A DNA stretch of 64,000 nucleotides from Thermoleophilum album (GCF_900108055.1 NZ_FNWJ01000001.1:868001-932000); one strand, 5' to 3'; positions 27,133 through 35,796 are shown, counted from the first letter of the stretch. Notes: generated by a model not told the origin, from the letters alone. Numbers and translations are program-made.

Positions 27133-28346
27133 GCGCTGCCGCAAGCTCCGGTGCGGCACCGCTCGCAGCGAGCGCTGAGCAGACAACCCGCACAGGCGGC
27201 TTGGCCCGGGAGCATCCAGGCCTGCCGACCGCGGTGAACACGTTGCTCGCCGAGCAACCCCACGCCCGCACGGTGCTCGCCCACGACCTACGAGCAGGAC
27301 CGCTCCACGCCTACTTGTTCCACGGGCCCGAGGGCACCGGCAAGCGCGAGTGCGCACGCTGGTTCGCGGCCGAGATCCTGGCGCTGGGTGCGAACGATCC
27401 CGAGCGGGCGCGGCGCGCTGCTCTAGCCGGAACCCACCCCGACCTCGTGTGGGTGGTGCCGACCGGTGCGCACGGTATGCGCGTCGAAGACGTGGACGGC
27501 CCGGTGGTCGCTGCGGTCTCCCAAACACCGCTCGCTGGGTCGCGGCGGGTGTTCGTGATCGAGCGCGCGGAGGCGATGAGCGGAGACGTCGCCAACCGCC
27601 TCTTGAAGACTCTCGAGGAACCACCTGCCTACGCCCACCTGATCCTCGTTAGTGATCAGCTCGGCCGCGTCCTGGAAACGGTCGTCTCACGCTGCCGCAC
27701 GGTGCGCTTCGATCCGCTTCCGGCGGCCTCGATCGAGGGACGCTTGCGCGCCGAGGGCGTGGATCCCGAGCGAGCAAGACAGAGCGCACGGCTCGCCCTT
27801 GGCAGTTTGGCGCGGGCGCGCCGGCTGGCGTCGGCGGATGGGCAGGAGCTGCTCGAGCTGGCGCGGAAGATCGTCGACGCGTGGCTTCGGGGAGACGTCG
27901 GCGCGGAGTTGCAGAGCGAGCTCCTGGCGCGTGCGCGGGGCGCCGGCGAGCGCGCGGCGCAGCGCGCCAAGCAAAAGTTCGAAGCCCTGATCGAAGGTGC
28001 TGGCCGCGGCCGTCGGAGCCTCGAACGAGAACTCGATGAGCTCGCCCGCCGCGAGGTCCGAAGGGAGCAGAACGCGACCATTTCGTTGGCATTGCTGCTC
28101 TGCGAACTGGTGCTGCGCGAGCGGCTGTTCTCCGCACTGCCCGCGAGCGCAGGGGCCGCTGGCGAGGGAGCCGGAGCCGCGACGGCGGGAGCGGGCTTCC
28201 CGGCTGCGGCGCGCTCGCTGGTGGGCGTGCTCGACAGGATCGAGCGCGCGCGGCTCGCCTTGCGACTGAACCCCAGCCAGGAGCTGCTACTCGAGGCGCT
28301 CTCGATCGAGTGCGCAGGTGACCTCGCGCGCGAGCTCGGCGACTGA
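27129..28346 (+). CDS. holB: DNA polymerase III delta-prime subunit
   Basis: 405 residues from GTG 27129. The AAA+ clamp-loader module shows LHAYLFHGPEGTGKRECARWFAAEIL (P-loop 66-73), RVFVIERAEAMSGDVANRLLKTLEEPPAYAHLILVSDQ and the sensor region ETVVSRCRTVRFDPL. It is part of the clamp loader at the replication fork. The segment that carries four zinc-binding cysteines in E. coli delta-prime is here LALGANDPERARRAALAGTHPDL, with no cysteine at all, so the zinc module appears lost. The C-terminal collar domain is long and includes an Ala/Gly-rich loop (SAGAAGEGAGAATAGAG). The last 60 bases overlap the convergent DUF192 gene. Confidence 0.93.
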   Translation: MSAAASSGAAPLAASAEQTTRTGGLAREHPGLPTAVNTLLAEQPHARTVLAHDLRAGPLHAYLFHGPEGTGKRECARWFAAEILALGANDPERARRAALAGTHPDLVWVVPTGAHGMRVEDVDGPVVAAVSQTPLAGSRRVFVIERAEAMSGDVANRLLKTLEEPPAYAHLILVSDQLGRVLETVVSRCRTVRFDPLPAASIEGRLRAEGVDPERARQSARLALGSLARARRLASADGQELLELARKIVDAWLRGDVGAELQSELLARARGAGERAAQRAKQKFEALIEGAGRGRRSLERELDELARREVRREQNATISLALLLCELVLRERLFSALPASAGAAGEGAGAATAGAGFPAAARSLVGVLDRIERARLALRLNPSQELLLEALSIECAGDLARELGD

Positions 28347-28676
28347 GCTCGTGGCAACGGCGCCCGCACGCCACTCCAGAACGAGGCTGGCACGCAAGGA
28401 AGAGGTCACGCGACCGGGCGGCACGCTCGCACGCACCGCCAACAGCTGGCCGTCGCGGCCAACGAAGGCTGCACCGATCGGAAACCGCATCCCGAAAGTG
28501 TGGATGCTCCTGCATCGCTGCAGAGCGATCACGACGTCGACCGGCAAGCTTGCGAGCCCGGCGAGCCCCAAGAGGCGCGCACATATCGTCTCCGCCACTA
28601 CGACCCTCAAGTCGTGCACTGCGATGGTGCGCAGTCCGCGGAACCTTCGCGGCAAGGGCGGTCGTGCTACGTACAC
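28287..28676 (-). CDS. DUF192 family protein
   Basis: 129 residues from GTG 28676. The family core is ETICARLLGLAGLASLP, then CRSIHTFGMRFPIGAAFVGRDGQLLAV and VLEWRAGA; IHTFGM(R)FPI is diagnostic of DUF192 (COG1430), a small beta-barrel domain of unknown function often found as a single-domain protein. No signal peptide is obvious, unlike many members. Its 3' end overlaps holB by 60 bases in convergent orientation. The start codon is 81 bases from tRNA-Thr(CGT), which is divergent. Confidence 0.85.
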   Translation of the reverse strand: MYVARPPLPRRFRGLRTIAVHDLRVVVAETICARLLGLAGLASLPVDVVIALQRCRSIHTFGMRFPIGAAFVGRDGQLLAVRASVPPGRVTSSLRASLVLEWRAGAVATSSVAELAREVTCALDRERLE

Positions 28677-28740
28677 GTTGTTAAAGAAGCCCCTGCGCTA
28701 CCGATCTCGCCCCCGCGCGAGAACGGCTCCCACCCGGGGC

Positions 28741-28746
28741 TAGACT
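28741..28746 (+). promoter_or_regulatory. Candidate -10 element for tRNA-Thr(CGT)
   Basis: TAGACT ends 11 bases before the tRNA. The longer string GCTAGACTGCG occurs identically at 33245-33255 upstream of rpmG. Confidence 0.5.
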
Positions 28747-28757
28747 GCGCCAGCGGT

Positions 28758-28830
28758 GCCGCCGTAGCTCAGTGGCCAGAGCACGCGCCTCGTAAGCGCG
28801 GGGTCGTGGGTTCGAATCCCACCGGCGGCT
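28758..28830 (+). tRNA. tRNA-Thr (anticodon CGT)
   Basis: A 73-nt cloverleaf: acceptor GCCGCCG/CGGCGGC, D stem GCTC/GAGC, anticodon stem CGCGC/GCGCG with loop CTCGTAA (anticodon CGT), T arm GTGGG-TTCGAAT-CCCAC, discriminator T. CCA is not encoded. It reads ACG codons. Confidence 0.97.
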
Positions 28831-28863
28831 TCGCAGGCGGGCAAAGCGGAACGGAGAGCCGAG

Positions 28864-29157
28864 TTGTCCTACTTCCAGCGCGTTCGTATGTACTCGCTCG
28901 CCGAGCTGACGGTCTTCGCGGCGTTGCTCGTGGTGTGGCTGGGATCGCTCTCCGAGCGCTGGGAAGCGATCCTCGGCTGGACCCACGGCATCGGCTGGAT
29001 CGGCCTGTGCTTGGCCGTCGCGCACGGTTGCCGACGCGGCCTGTTCCCCTGGTGGTTGCTGGGCGCGACGGTCTCGCCGCTCGGCCCAGTTGGCAGCACG
29101 ATCGGCTTCGAGCTGTTGGCGCGGAGCGCACAACGGAGATCGCTCGACGCCTCTTGA
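28864..29157 (+). CDS. Small integral membrane protein, DUF3817-like
   Basis: 97 residues from TTG 28864, with GGAGAG about 6 nt upstream. Three hydrophobic segments are visible: LTVFAALLVVWLGS (about 14-28), WTHGIGWIGLCLAVAHGC (about 39-56) and WWLLGATVSPLGPVGSTIGFELL (about 63-85). The arrangement with a His-Gly in the second helix and a Pro/Gly/Phe turn in the third fits DUF3817, an actinobacterial family of unknown function. It follows tRNA-Thr and precedes pgsA by 14 bases, so it is probably co-transcribed with pgsA. Confidence 0.75.
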   Translation: MSYFQRVRMYSLAELTVFAALLVVWLGSLSERWEAILGWTHGIGWIGLCLAVAHGCRRGLFPWWLLGATVSPLGPVGSTIGFELLARSAQRRSLDAS

Positions 29158-29171
29158 CGTGATCCGCGCCG

Positions 29172-29729
29172 GTGCCGCTCAATCTCCCCAACACGCTGAC
29201 GATCATCCGCATCCTGTTGGTGCCGGTGTTGGTCGTGGTGTTGGCGCTTGAGGCGCACGGTGGCTCACTGATCGCAGCCGCCGTATTCGCCCTTGCCGCT
29301 CTGACCGACGGTCTCGACGGGTGGATCGCGCGGTCGCGCCATGCCGTCACGACCTTCGGCAAGGTGATGGACCCGGTGGCCGACAAGCTGCTCGTCGCCG
29401 CCGCGCTGCTGGCCCTAGTGGGGCTCGGTCGGCTGGAGGCATGGGTCGCGATGGTCGTGATCGCACGCGAGTTCGCGGTCTCGGCGCTACGCGTCGCAGC
29501 AGGCCAGCAGGGGATCGTGATCCCCGCGAGCCTTCTGGGCAAGCTCAAGACGATTGTGCAGGTCGCCGCGGTGACTGCGCTGATCGCGGCCCCCGATCCG
29601 CAGGCAGTGATCGTCCGGGTGCTGGTCTGGGCGATGGTTGCGGTTACCGTCCTCTCCGGCGTCGACTACTTCGTCAACTTCCGTCGCCGCCTAGAACTCG
29701 GCGTCGGTGACCGGCGAAGACCGGGGTAA
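29172..29729 (+). CDS. pgsA: CDP-diacylglycerol-glycerol-3-phosphate 3-phosphatidyltransferase
   Basis: 185 residues from GTG 29172. It makes phosphatidylglycerophosphate, the precursor of phosphatidylglycerol, at the cytoplasmic membrane. The CDP-alcohol phosphotransferase motif D-G-x2-D/x-G-x2-A-R-x8-9-G-x3-D-x3-D is present as TDGLDGWIARSRHAVTTFGKVMDPVADK. The N-terminus NLPNTLTIIRILLVPVLVVVLA is the standard first helix, and there are about four membrane segments. IAREFAVSALRVAAGQQGIVIPASLLGKLKTIVQ further supports PgsA over other members of the family. Probably co-transcribed with the DUF3817-like gene. Confidence 0.94.
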   Translation: MPLNLPNTLTIIRILLVPVLVVVLALEAHGGSLIAAAVFALAALTDGLDGWIARSRHAVTTFGKVMDPVADKLLVAAALLALVGLGRLEAWVAMVVIAREFAVSALRVAAGQQGIVIPASLLGKLKTIVQVAAVTALIAAPDPQAVIVRVLVWAMVAVTVLSGVDYFVNFRRRLELGVGDRRRPG

Positions 29730-29793
29730 CTGGTCGCTGGGGCCGGTTTGTGGGGGTCGGCGGACGCGCTCCGTGGGGCCGCGCAGTGATCGC

Positions 29794-30288
29794 TCAAGGC
29801 GTCGGGAGCGAGCGGGCGAGGCGGGCCCGCAGCTCCGCCAGCGAACTGCCGTGGTCTTCCAAGGCATCTGCCATCGCCGGCCCGTAGATCGCGATCAGCG
29901 CCTCGAGCACGTCCGCGGTGTCGGCACAATCCCCGCCGCGCCGGTTCGCTGAGGCGACCGAGCGGGCGACGACCTCGTCGACCACCCGCGGACCGAGACC
30001 AGGGGCTCCCGTTCGCTGCGCCAAGGTCAGCGGGGCATCGGCAGCGAGCCGCCGCTCGCCGACGCCGAGCGCCTGCAACGCCTGGCCAGCGCGTCCGTGC
30101 AGGCGCAGCGCGCGCAACCAGCGGTCGACCTCCTCGCTTACGTCGCGAGCGAACGGGAGAGCAGTCGCCACGATCGCGATACAGAGCGCCGCGTCTTGGG
30201 TCAAGGCCGGGCGGCCGTCGCTGTGCTCATTGCGAGCGAGCTCGTCGCGCAGTTCCATTGCGCGTTGCATCGGTCGGCTCGTCGGCAA
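29794..30288 (-). CDS. Clp-N-repeat-like small protein
   Basis: 164 residues from TTG 30288, or 158 from ATG 30270. The C-terminal half, VVDEVVARSVASANRRGGDCADTADVLEALIAIYGPAMADALEDHGSSLAELRARL, has the helix pattern of a Clp N-terminal repeat (as in ClpA/ClpC), which docks adaptor or substrate proteins. The N-terminal half (ALCIAIVATALPFARDVSEEVDRWLRALRLHG) is helical and unassigned. No AAA+ domain is present, so it may be a stand-alone adaptor-type protein, but homology is judged by eye only. It is encoded 37 bases downstream of folE2 on the same strand and may be co-transcribed. Confidence 0.6.
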   Translation of the reverse strand: MPTSRPMQRAMELRDELARNEHSDGRPALTQDAALCIAIVATALPFARDVSEEVDRWLRALRLHGRAGQALQALGVGERRLAADAPLTLAQRTGAPGLGPRVVDEVVARSVASANRRGGDCADTADVLEALIAIYGPAMADALEDHGSSLAELRARLARSLPTP

Positions 30289-30325
30289 CCTTGAGCGCCT
30301 GCGCTGCGAGCGCGCGGCGCACAGC

Positions 30326-31330
30326 TCACTGCGGCAGGGTCTCGCGCGCCTCCAGCCACTCCCGCATCGTCACGTGGTGCAGCACGTGACCGCCACCCGC
30401 GAGCTCCCGTCGCAGTTCGCCGACCAGCCCCGAACGCTCGGCGACGACGTTGTGGCGGTGGATCGTTTCGAGGTTCTCTTGGCGGGCATGGATGAAACAG
30501 TCGTCCCCGAGATGGCCGTAGCGCTCCACCGCCTGCCGCACCATCTCGCGCACGCAGTCCTCGACGAAGCGCGGCGTACGGTGGGCGCGTTCGACCACCA
30601 ACGCTTCATCCGGGCGTTTCATCAGCTCGTAGATCTCCGAGCTCATCGAGCTCTCGACGATCGCCAGCAGGTCGGTCGCCTCCACACCCTCTGCACAGCT
30701 CTCGGTGGCGCCGATGTGGAGGGTGCCGATCCCCCGCTGGTTGTGCGTCGCGACGGGCACTTCGCGCAAAACCGCTGCCGCCTCGTGCGCTGCGATCCCC
30801 GCTTGCTCGAGGCGCCGTAGGGCGCGGTCCAGCACAAGCTCCTGAGCGCAGGGACAGGCAGTCATGCCCTGCGCCTGCACACCGACTATCCGCCGGGTGC
30901 CGCGCTCGGACGCCACGGCGACGCCGAACATCGTGTAGATCTCCTGCGTGGGTACGCCGGAAGCGGGCGCAGGCCGCGAGATCGGATAGCGGGCGGCGAT
31001 TCGTGCTTCCGCTCGCAGGCCGCGTTGCCGCTCCCGCACGCGCTCGGCAATGTGCGCGGCGAGCGTCTCGGCCTTGAACGCTTCGCCCAGCACGACCTCG
31101 TCGATCGCCTCGTTGACGACCTCCTCGAACCGCGACATGTGCGCGCCTTTTTGGTCGGGCGGCAGGTCGACGAAGCACTCCAGCTGGGCGTAGTAGAGCT
31201 GCTCGTCGCCATCGCTTCTTACGCGCAAAACCTTCTCCACGCCGGTCACGCCGACACGCGTCAGGCTGACGGTGGAAAGCGGACGCCGCGCCTGCACGTC
31301 CGGTACCTCGATGGCGCGCAGCTCGCCCAT
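30326..31330 (-). CDS. folE2: GTP cyclohydrolase I, type IB (FolE2)
   Basis: 334 residues from ATG 31330; the open frame to 31642 is a shadow of rpoD. It converts GTP to dihydroneopterin triphosphate, the first step of folate biosynthesis, without the zinc dependence of FolE. The signature is RRIVGVQAQGMTACPCAQELV with its conserved cysteines, plus KGAHMSRFEEVV, TMFGVAVASERGTR, THNQRGIGTLHIGA and RTPRFVEDCVREMVRQAVERYG. No Shine-Dalgarno is present; TATCTT nine bases before ATG suggests a leaderless mRNA. It is divergent from rpoD. Confidence 0.95.
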   Translation of the reverse strand: MGELRAIEVPDVQARRPLSTVSLTRVGVTGVEKVLRVRSDGDEQLYYAQLECFVDLPPDQKGAHMSRFEEVVNEAIDEVVLGEAFKAETLAAHIAERVRERQRGLRAEARIAARYPISRPAPASGVPTQEIYTMFGVAVASERGTRRIVGVQAQGMTACPCAQELVLDRALRRLEQAGIAAHEAAAVLREVPVATHNQRGIGTLHIGATESCAEGVEATDLLAIVESSMSSEIYELMKRPDEALVVERAHRTPRFVEDCVREMVRQAVERYGHLGDDCFIHARQENLETIHRHNVVAERSGLVGELRRELAGGGHVLHHVTMREWLEARETLPQ

Positions 31331-31339
31331 TGCCGCCGG

Positions 31340-31345
31340 AAGATA
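31340..31345 (-). promoter_or_regulatory. Candidate -10 of leaderless folE2 transcript
   Basis: On the minus strand TATCTT is followed by nine bases (CCGGCGGCA) and then ATG 31330, leaving no room for a ribosome-binding site. Confidence 0.5.
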
Positions 31346-31401
31346 TCGGGCGGCGACTACCGGTCGGCCGCGTAAGCGCCGCGTGCTTCCGCCGGCGTGG
31401 G

Positions 31402-31407
31402 TATATT
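31402..31407 (+). promoter_or_regulatory. Candidate -10 element (TATATT) for rpoD
   Basis: TATATT lies inside the near-palindrome GGGTATATTCCC, 128 bases before rpoD. It is the most A/T-rich hexamer of the divergent region. I see no matching -35; it could also read on the other strand. Confidence 0.35.
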
Positions 31408-31421
31408 CCCGCTCGGCCCGA

Positions 31422-31528
31422 CGCCCGCCCCCGGTCGGGCGCGGCTCCTCGCGACTCGTGTCGCGACGCCCCGGAGTGGGGCTTCCAGAGGGAATTCGTA
31501 GGAGTGAGCGGTAACCCTCCGCGGAGGG
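31422..31528 (+). promoter_or_regulatory. Hairpin-rich rpoD 5' leader with palindrome over the ribosome-binding site
   Basis: Four perfect short hairpins follow one another: CGCCCG/CGGGCG (31422-31441), GCGAC-TCGT-GTCGC (31451-31464), GCCCC-GGAGT-GGGGC (31468-31482) and the 14-base palindrome CCCTCCGCGGAGGG (31515-31528). The last contains the GGAGG ribosome-binding site of rpoD, 8 bases before its ATG. An upstream AGGAG (31500-31504) could compete for the CCTCC arm. Regulation of sigma-factor translation by this fold is inference. Confidence 0.5.
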
Positions 31529-31535
31529 AAGACCT

Positions 31536-32705
<1,170 letters not shown>

Positions 32706-32730
32706 CCGGCGCGAGCAACTCGTCTCGAAG

Positions 32731-32757
32731 GTGGCGGGGGACGTCCCGCGTTGCCAC
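32731..32757 (+). terminator. Hairpin after rpoD, no T tract
   Basis: GTGGC (32731-32735) pairs with GCCAC (32753-32757) around an inner GGGACGTCCC. It lies 26 bases after the rpoD stop and before tRNA-Tyr. The missing T tract makes termination uncertain. Confidence 0.35.
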
Positions 32758-32765
32758 GCGATCCC

Positions 32766-32771
32766 TAGAAT
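32766..32771 (+). promoter_or_regulatory. Candidate -10 element for tRNA-Tyr
   Basis: TAGAAT ends 16 bases before the tRNA and matches the TAGANT type seen at the other tRNA and rpmG promoters in this window. Confidence 0.45.
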
Positions 32772-32787
32772 CGTCCGGCGCCACCGC

Positions 32788-32870
32788 GGGGGGGTGCCCG
32801 AGCGGTCAAAGGGACCAGACTGTAAATCTGGCGGCGTATGCCTACGCAGGTTCGAATCCTGCCCCCCCCA
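32788..32870 (+). tRNA. tRNA-Tyr (anticodon GTA)
   Basis: An 83-nt class II tRNA: acceptor seven G against seven C, D stem CCC/GGG, anticodon arm CCAGA-CTGTAAA-TCTGG (anticodon GTA), a long variable arm (CGGCGTATGCCTACG), T arm GCAGG-TTCGAAT-CCTGC and discriminator A. CCA is not encoded. The all-G:C acceptor is unusually uniform. Confidence 0.97.
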
Positions 32871-33076
32871 CTCGCGCCGGCTGCGCGCACGCCAGTAGCT
32901 CCACTCGCGCCGACGGCGAGTACGCGAGCAGCCGGGGGCCGCTTCAAGCCCTAGTGGCGCGCATACCCGAGGGACACCTGCGCCCTTAGTACGCCCGCGC
33001 ACTCCAGGCTGCGACGCAGGGCGCGGCACATCGAACCACCACACGTAACAGGCGACAAATCGGCGAAACCGCCGAG

Positions 33077-33149
<73 letters not shown>

Positions 33150-33162
33150 AGGGAGCGCCAGC

Positions 33163-33168
33163 GTACTA
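33163..33168 (-). promoter_or_regulatory. Candidate -10 element for tRNA-Thr(GGT)
   Basis: TAGTAC on the minus strand lies 13 bases before the tRNA 5' end, a distance like that at the other tRNA genes here. Confidence 0.35.
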
Positions 33169-33246
33169 CGCGCTCGGGCGCGTCTCGCCGATAGTAGAGC
33201 GCCGAGCTCGCAGCGGCGCGCCGGCGATCCGGATCGGCAGCGTCGC

Positions 33247-33252
33247 TAGACT
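33247..33252 (+). promoter_or_regulatory. Candidate -10 element for rpmG-secE-nusG
   Basis: TAGACT within GCTAGACTGCG, the same 11-mer as before tRNA-Thr(CGT). It is 68 bases before the rpmG start. Confidence 0.4.
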
Positions 33253-33320
33253 GCGGCGGGTCGCCGGGGCCAGCTTTCCGCTGTGCCCGCAATCGACCAG
33301 TCACCGACGCCTCTGGAGAG

Positions 33321-33485
33321 ATGGCCCGCGGAGAAGTACGCATAGCGGTCACGCTCGCTTGCCAAGAGTGCAAGCGCCGCAACTATCAGACCGAGAAAAA
33401 CAAGCGCAACGATCCCGATCGGATCGAGCTGCGGAAGTACTGCCGCTGGTGCGGACGCCACACGCTCCACAAGGAGACGCGGTGA
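33321..33485 (+). CDS. rpmG: 50S ribosomal protein bL33 (zinc-binding form)
   Basis: 54 residues from ATG 33321, with GGAG 3-4 nt upstream. The sequence [20 protein letters not shown], then [21 protein letters not shown], is L33. Four cysteines (C14, C17, C41, C44; CQEC and CRWC) form the zinc site of the C+ type. It sits directly before secE (23 bases), the common arrangement at the start of the secE-nusG-L11 operon. It is a small component of the large-subunit E-site region. Confidence 0.95.
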   Translation: MARGEVRIAVTLACQECKRRNYQTEKNKRNDPDRIELRKYCRWCGRHTLHKETR

Positions 33486-33508
33486 CCGCGTCGGCACGCC
33501 CCTAGCCC

Positions 33509-33883
33509 GTGGCCGGTCGCCGTGAACGGGCGGAGGCTCGCCGGGCTGCGCGACGAGCCCGCGAGCTGGGCTTGCAGGGCGAAGCTCCGGACGCCTTGTC
33601 CGAAGGCGTTTCCGAGCTAACCGCGAGCTCCCCGAAGGCCCCGCGTCGTCGATCCGAAGCAGAGGTCGAGACCGACCACTCGACCGGGCGCGAGGCGCCC
33701 CAGGGCTTCCGCGTCCTACAATTCCTGCGCGAGGTCCGGGCGGAGCTCAAGCGGGTCGAGTGGCCCGACCGAGAGACCGTCGTGCGACTCACCGGGGTAG
33801 TGATCGCCTTCGTGATCATCACGGGCGCCTACCTCGGCCTCCTCGACGCCGTCCTCTCGCGCCTCGTTCAACTGATCCTTTAG
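33509..33883 (+). CDS. secE: Preprotein translocase subunit SecE with long N-terminal extension
   Basis: 124 residues from GTG 33509. The SecE core is only the last ~60 residues: FRVLQFLREVRAELKRVEWPDRETVVRLTGVVIAFVIITGAYLGLLDAVLSRLVQLIL, with an amphipathic helix followed by a single membrane segment. It clamps SecY in the translocon. Before it are about 65 charged, Arg/Ala/Glu-rich residues that look disordered. The start lacks a Shine-Dalgarno; a later start is possible. It lies between rpmG and nusG. Confidence 0.92.
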   Translation: MAGRRERAEARRAARRARELGLQGEAPDALSEGVSELTASSPKAPRRRSEAEVETDHSTGREAPQGFRVLQFLREVRAELKRVEWPDRETVVRLTGVVIAFVIITGAYLGLLDAVLSRLVQLIL

Positions 33884-33902
33884 GTAACGCCCTTTCCCAA
33901 AC

Positions 33903-34427
33903 ATGTTCCGCTGGTACGCCGTCAACACCTATTCAGGCCACGAGAAAAAGGTCAAGGAGAACCTTGAGCACCGTCTGCGCACGATGGGGCAGCAGCACAA
34001 CGTGCGCCAGATCGTCATCCCGACCGAGCAGGTCCAGGAGCTCAAGGACGGGCAGAAGGTTCAGAAGGAGCAGCGGACGATGCCCGGCTACTTGCTGATC
34101 AACATGAACTTGACCGACGAATCGTGGTCCGTCGTCAAGGGCACGCCTGGCGTTACGGGTTTCGTTGGTCCGCGGGGCGAGCCGGTGCCGCTCACCCAGC
34201 AGGAGGTCGACCGGATCCTCAAGCGGGAGGTGATCGAGCGGCCGCGTCAGCGCGCGCAGTTCCAGGTCGGCGACCAGGTCAAGGTCGTCTCCGGCCCGTT
34301 GTCCGACTTCTCCGGCGAGGTCGCCGAGATCAACCCCGACGCAGGCAAGCTCAAGGTGCTGGTCTCGATCTTCGGGCGTGAGACGCCAGTCGAGGTCGGC
34401 TTTGACCAGGTCAAGAAGATCGGCTGA
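33903..34427 (+). CDS. nusG: Transcription termination/antitermination factor NusG
   Basis: 174 residues. The NGN domain starts MFRWYAVNTYSGHEKKVKENLEHR and includes MPGYLLINMNLTDESWSVVKGTPGVTGFVG; the KOW domain is FQVGDQVKVVSGPLSDFSGEVAEINPDAGKLKVLVSIFGRETPVEVGFDQV. It binds RNA polymerase and links it to Rho and ribosomes. The stop is followed by 49 bases with a possible promoter for rplK. Length is that of a minimal NusG, without the N-terminal extension seen in many actinobacteria. Confidence 0.97.
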   Translation: MFRWYAVNTYSGHEKKVKENLEHRLRTMGQQHNVRQIVIPTEQVQELKDGQKVQKEQRTMPGYLLINMNLTDESWSVVKGTPGVTGFVGPRGEPVPLTQQEVDRILKREVIERPRQRAQFQVGDQVKVVSGPLSDFSGEVAEINPDAGKLKVLVSIFGRETPVEVGFDQVKKIG

Positions 34428-34461
34428 CGGGGCGGGCGAGCCGCTGACAGGGAAGACCGTC

Positions 34462-34467
34462 TAGTTT
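34462..34467 (+). promoter_or_regulatory. Candidate -10 of leaderless rplK transcript
   Basis: TAGTTT is followed by nine bases and the GTG start of rplK at 34477, with no Shine-Dalgarno between. CTGACA lies 12 bases upstream of it, too close for a normal -35. Confidence 0.5.
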
Positions 34468-34476
34468 TTCGCGCTC

Positions 34477-34902
34477 GTGGCTAAAAAGGTCCTCACCACG
34501 ATCAAGCTGCAGGTGCCGGCCGGGCAGGCGAACCCTGCCCCTCCGGTAGGCCCTGCGCTGGGTCAGCACGGCGTCAACATCATGGAGTTCTGCAAGGCCT
34601 TCAACGCCCAGACCCAGCAGCAGGCCGGCACGATCATTCCGGTCGAGATCACGGTCTATGAGGACCGCTCTTTCACCTTCATCACGAAGACACCGCCCGC
34701 TGCCGTTCTGATCAAGCAAGCGATCGGCATCGAGAAGGGCTCGGGCGAGCCGAACCGCAACAAGGTCGGTCGCATTACGCGCGAGCAACTCCGCAAGATC
34801 GCCGAGCAGAAGCTGCCTGACCTGAACGCACGCGATCTCGATCAGGCCGAGAAGATCATCGCCGGCACGGCGCGTTCGATGGGCGTGGAGGTGGTCGACT
34901 AG
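34477..34902 (+). CDS. rplK: 50S ribosomal protein uL11
   Basis: 141 residues from GTG 34477. [39 protein letters not shown] is the conserved N-terminal domain, and [51 protein letters not shown] the rRNA-binding C-terminal domain. It forms the base of the L7/L12 stalk at the GTPase-associated centre. rplA follows after 2 bases. The lack of a ribosome-binding site with a -10-like TAGTTT nine bases upstream suggests a leaderless mRNA. Confidence 0.98.
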   Translation: MAKKVLTTIKLQVPAGQANPAPPVGPALGQHGVNIMEFCKAFNAQTQQQAGTIIPVEITVYEDRSFTFITKTPPAAVLIKQAIGIEKGSGEPNRNKVGRITREQLRKIAEQKLPDLNARDLDQAEKIIAGTARSMGVEVVD

Positions 34903-34904
34903 TC

Positions 34905-35630
34905 ATGCCGCGCCGTGGGAAGCGTTACCGTCGCAACCTTGCGCTCGTCGATCGCGAGCGCACGTACTCACCAGCCGAGGCGATCGCTTTGCTGAAGCGT
35001 TTCGAACCGGCGCGCTTTGATGAGACGGTGGAGGTTGCAGTACGGACCGGACTCAACGTCCGCCATGCCGATCAGCAGCTGCGAGGGACAGTTGCGCTGC
35101 CGCACGGGCTGGGGCGAGAGGTGACGGTCGCGGTCTTCGCGAAAGGCGATGCCGCGAAGGAGGCTGAGCAAGCCGGCGCCGATTTCGTCGGCGCCGAGGA
35201 TCTGGTCGAGCGGGTCCAAAACGGCTTCACCGACTTCGACGTGGCAATCGCGACCCCCGACATGATGCCGCTGGTCGGCAAGCTCGGGCGGATTCTCGGG
35301 CCCCAGGGCAAGATGCCGAATCCCCGGGTGGGGACCGTGACCACCGAGGTCGGAAAAGCTGTCGCCGACGCGAAGGCCGGCAAGATCGAATACCGCACCG
35401 ATCGTTCGGGGATCGTGCACGTTCCGATTGGCAAGCTGAGCTTCCACGAACGTGCCCTGCTCGAGAACTACGCAGCGGTGATCGAAGAGATCATGCGCGC
35501 TAAGCCGGCAGCGGCGAAGGGCCGCTATATCCGCTCGATCACCATCGCGCCGACGATGGGACCGGGTATCAAGGTCGATCCGACGCGGACCCGCGACATC
35601 GTCGAGGAGGTGGCAGCCGCGGCGGCGTGA
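34905..35630 (+). CDS. rplA: 50S ribosomal protein uL1
   Basis: 241 residues. [33 protein letters not shown] begins the protein; [22 protein letters not shown] and [24 protein letters not shown] are conserved uL1 segments. It makes the mobile L1 stalk that guides the exiting tRNA, and in many bacteria represses its own operon by binding the L11-L1 mRNA. It starts 2 bases after rplK stops. Confidence 0.97.
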   Translation: MPRRGKRYRRNLALVDRERTYSPAEAIALLKRFEPARFDETVEVAVRTGLNVRHADQQLRGTVALPHGLGREVTVAVFAKGDAAKEAEQAGADFVGAEDLVERVQNGFTDFDVAIATPDMMPLVGKLGRILGPQGKMPNPRVGTVTTEVGKAVADAKAGKIEYRTDRSGIVHVPIGKLSFHERALLENYAAVIEEIMRAKPAAAKGRYIRSITIAPTMGPGIKVDPTRTRDIVEEVAAAAA

Positions 35631-35796
35631 GGGACGCGCACTTGACGGCCGCCGCTCGCGCGGCCCCTCGCCGATGACCTCCGGCGCCCGAAGCGGGCGT
35701 AAGTCCGGAGCAGGCGGGTCCGAGATGGAGCCTCCTCAGTGAGCGCTTTCCGTGGCCCGCCTCGGCGGGCCGCAACGCTTGTGGAGGAGGTTTCGG
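35631..35796 (+). promoter_or_regulatory. rplJ (L10) leader region
   Basis: A 166-bp untranslated stretch between rplA and rplJ, where many bacteria carry the L10 autoregulatory leader to which L10(L12)4 binds. It contains GTCCGGAGCAGGCGGGTCCGAGATGG-like bulged structure and a perfect hairpin GGCCCGC-CTCG-GCGGGCC at 35755-35772, followed by GGAGGAGG 7 bases before the rplJ ATG. Assignment rests on position and hairpins, not on a covariance model. Confidence 0.55.
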
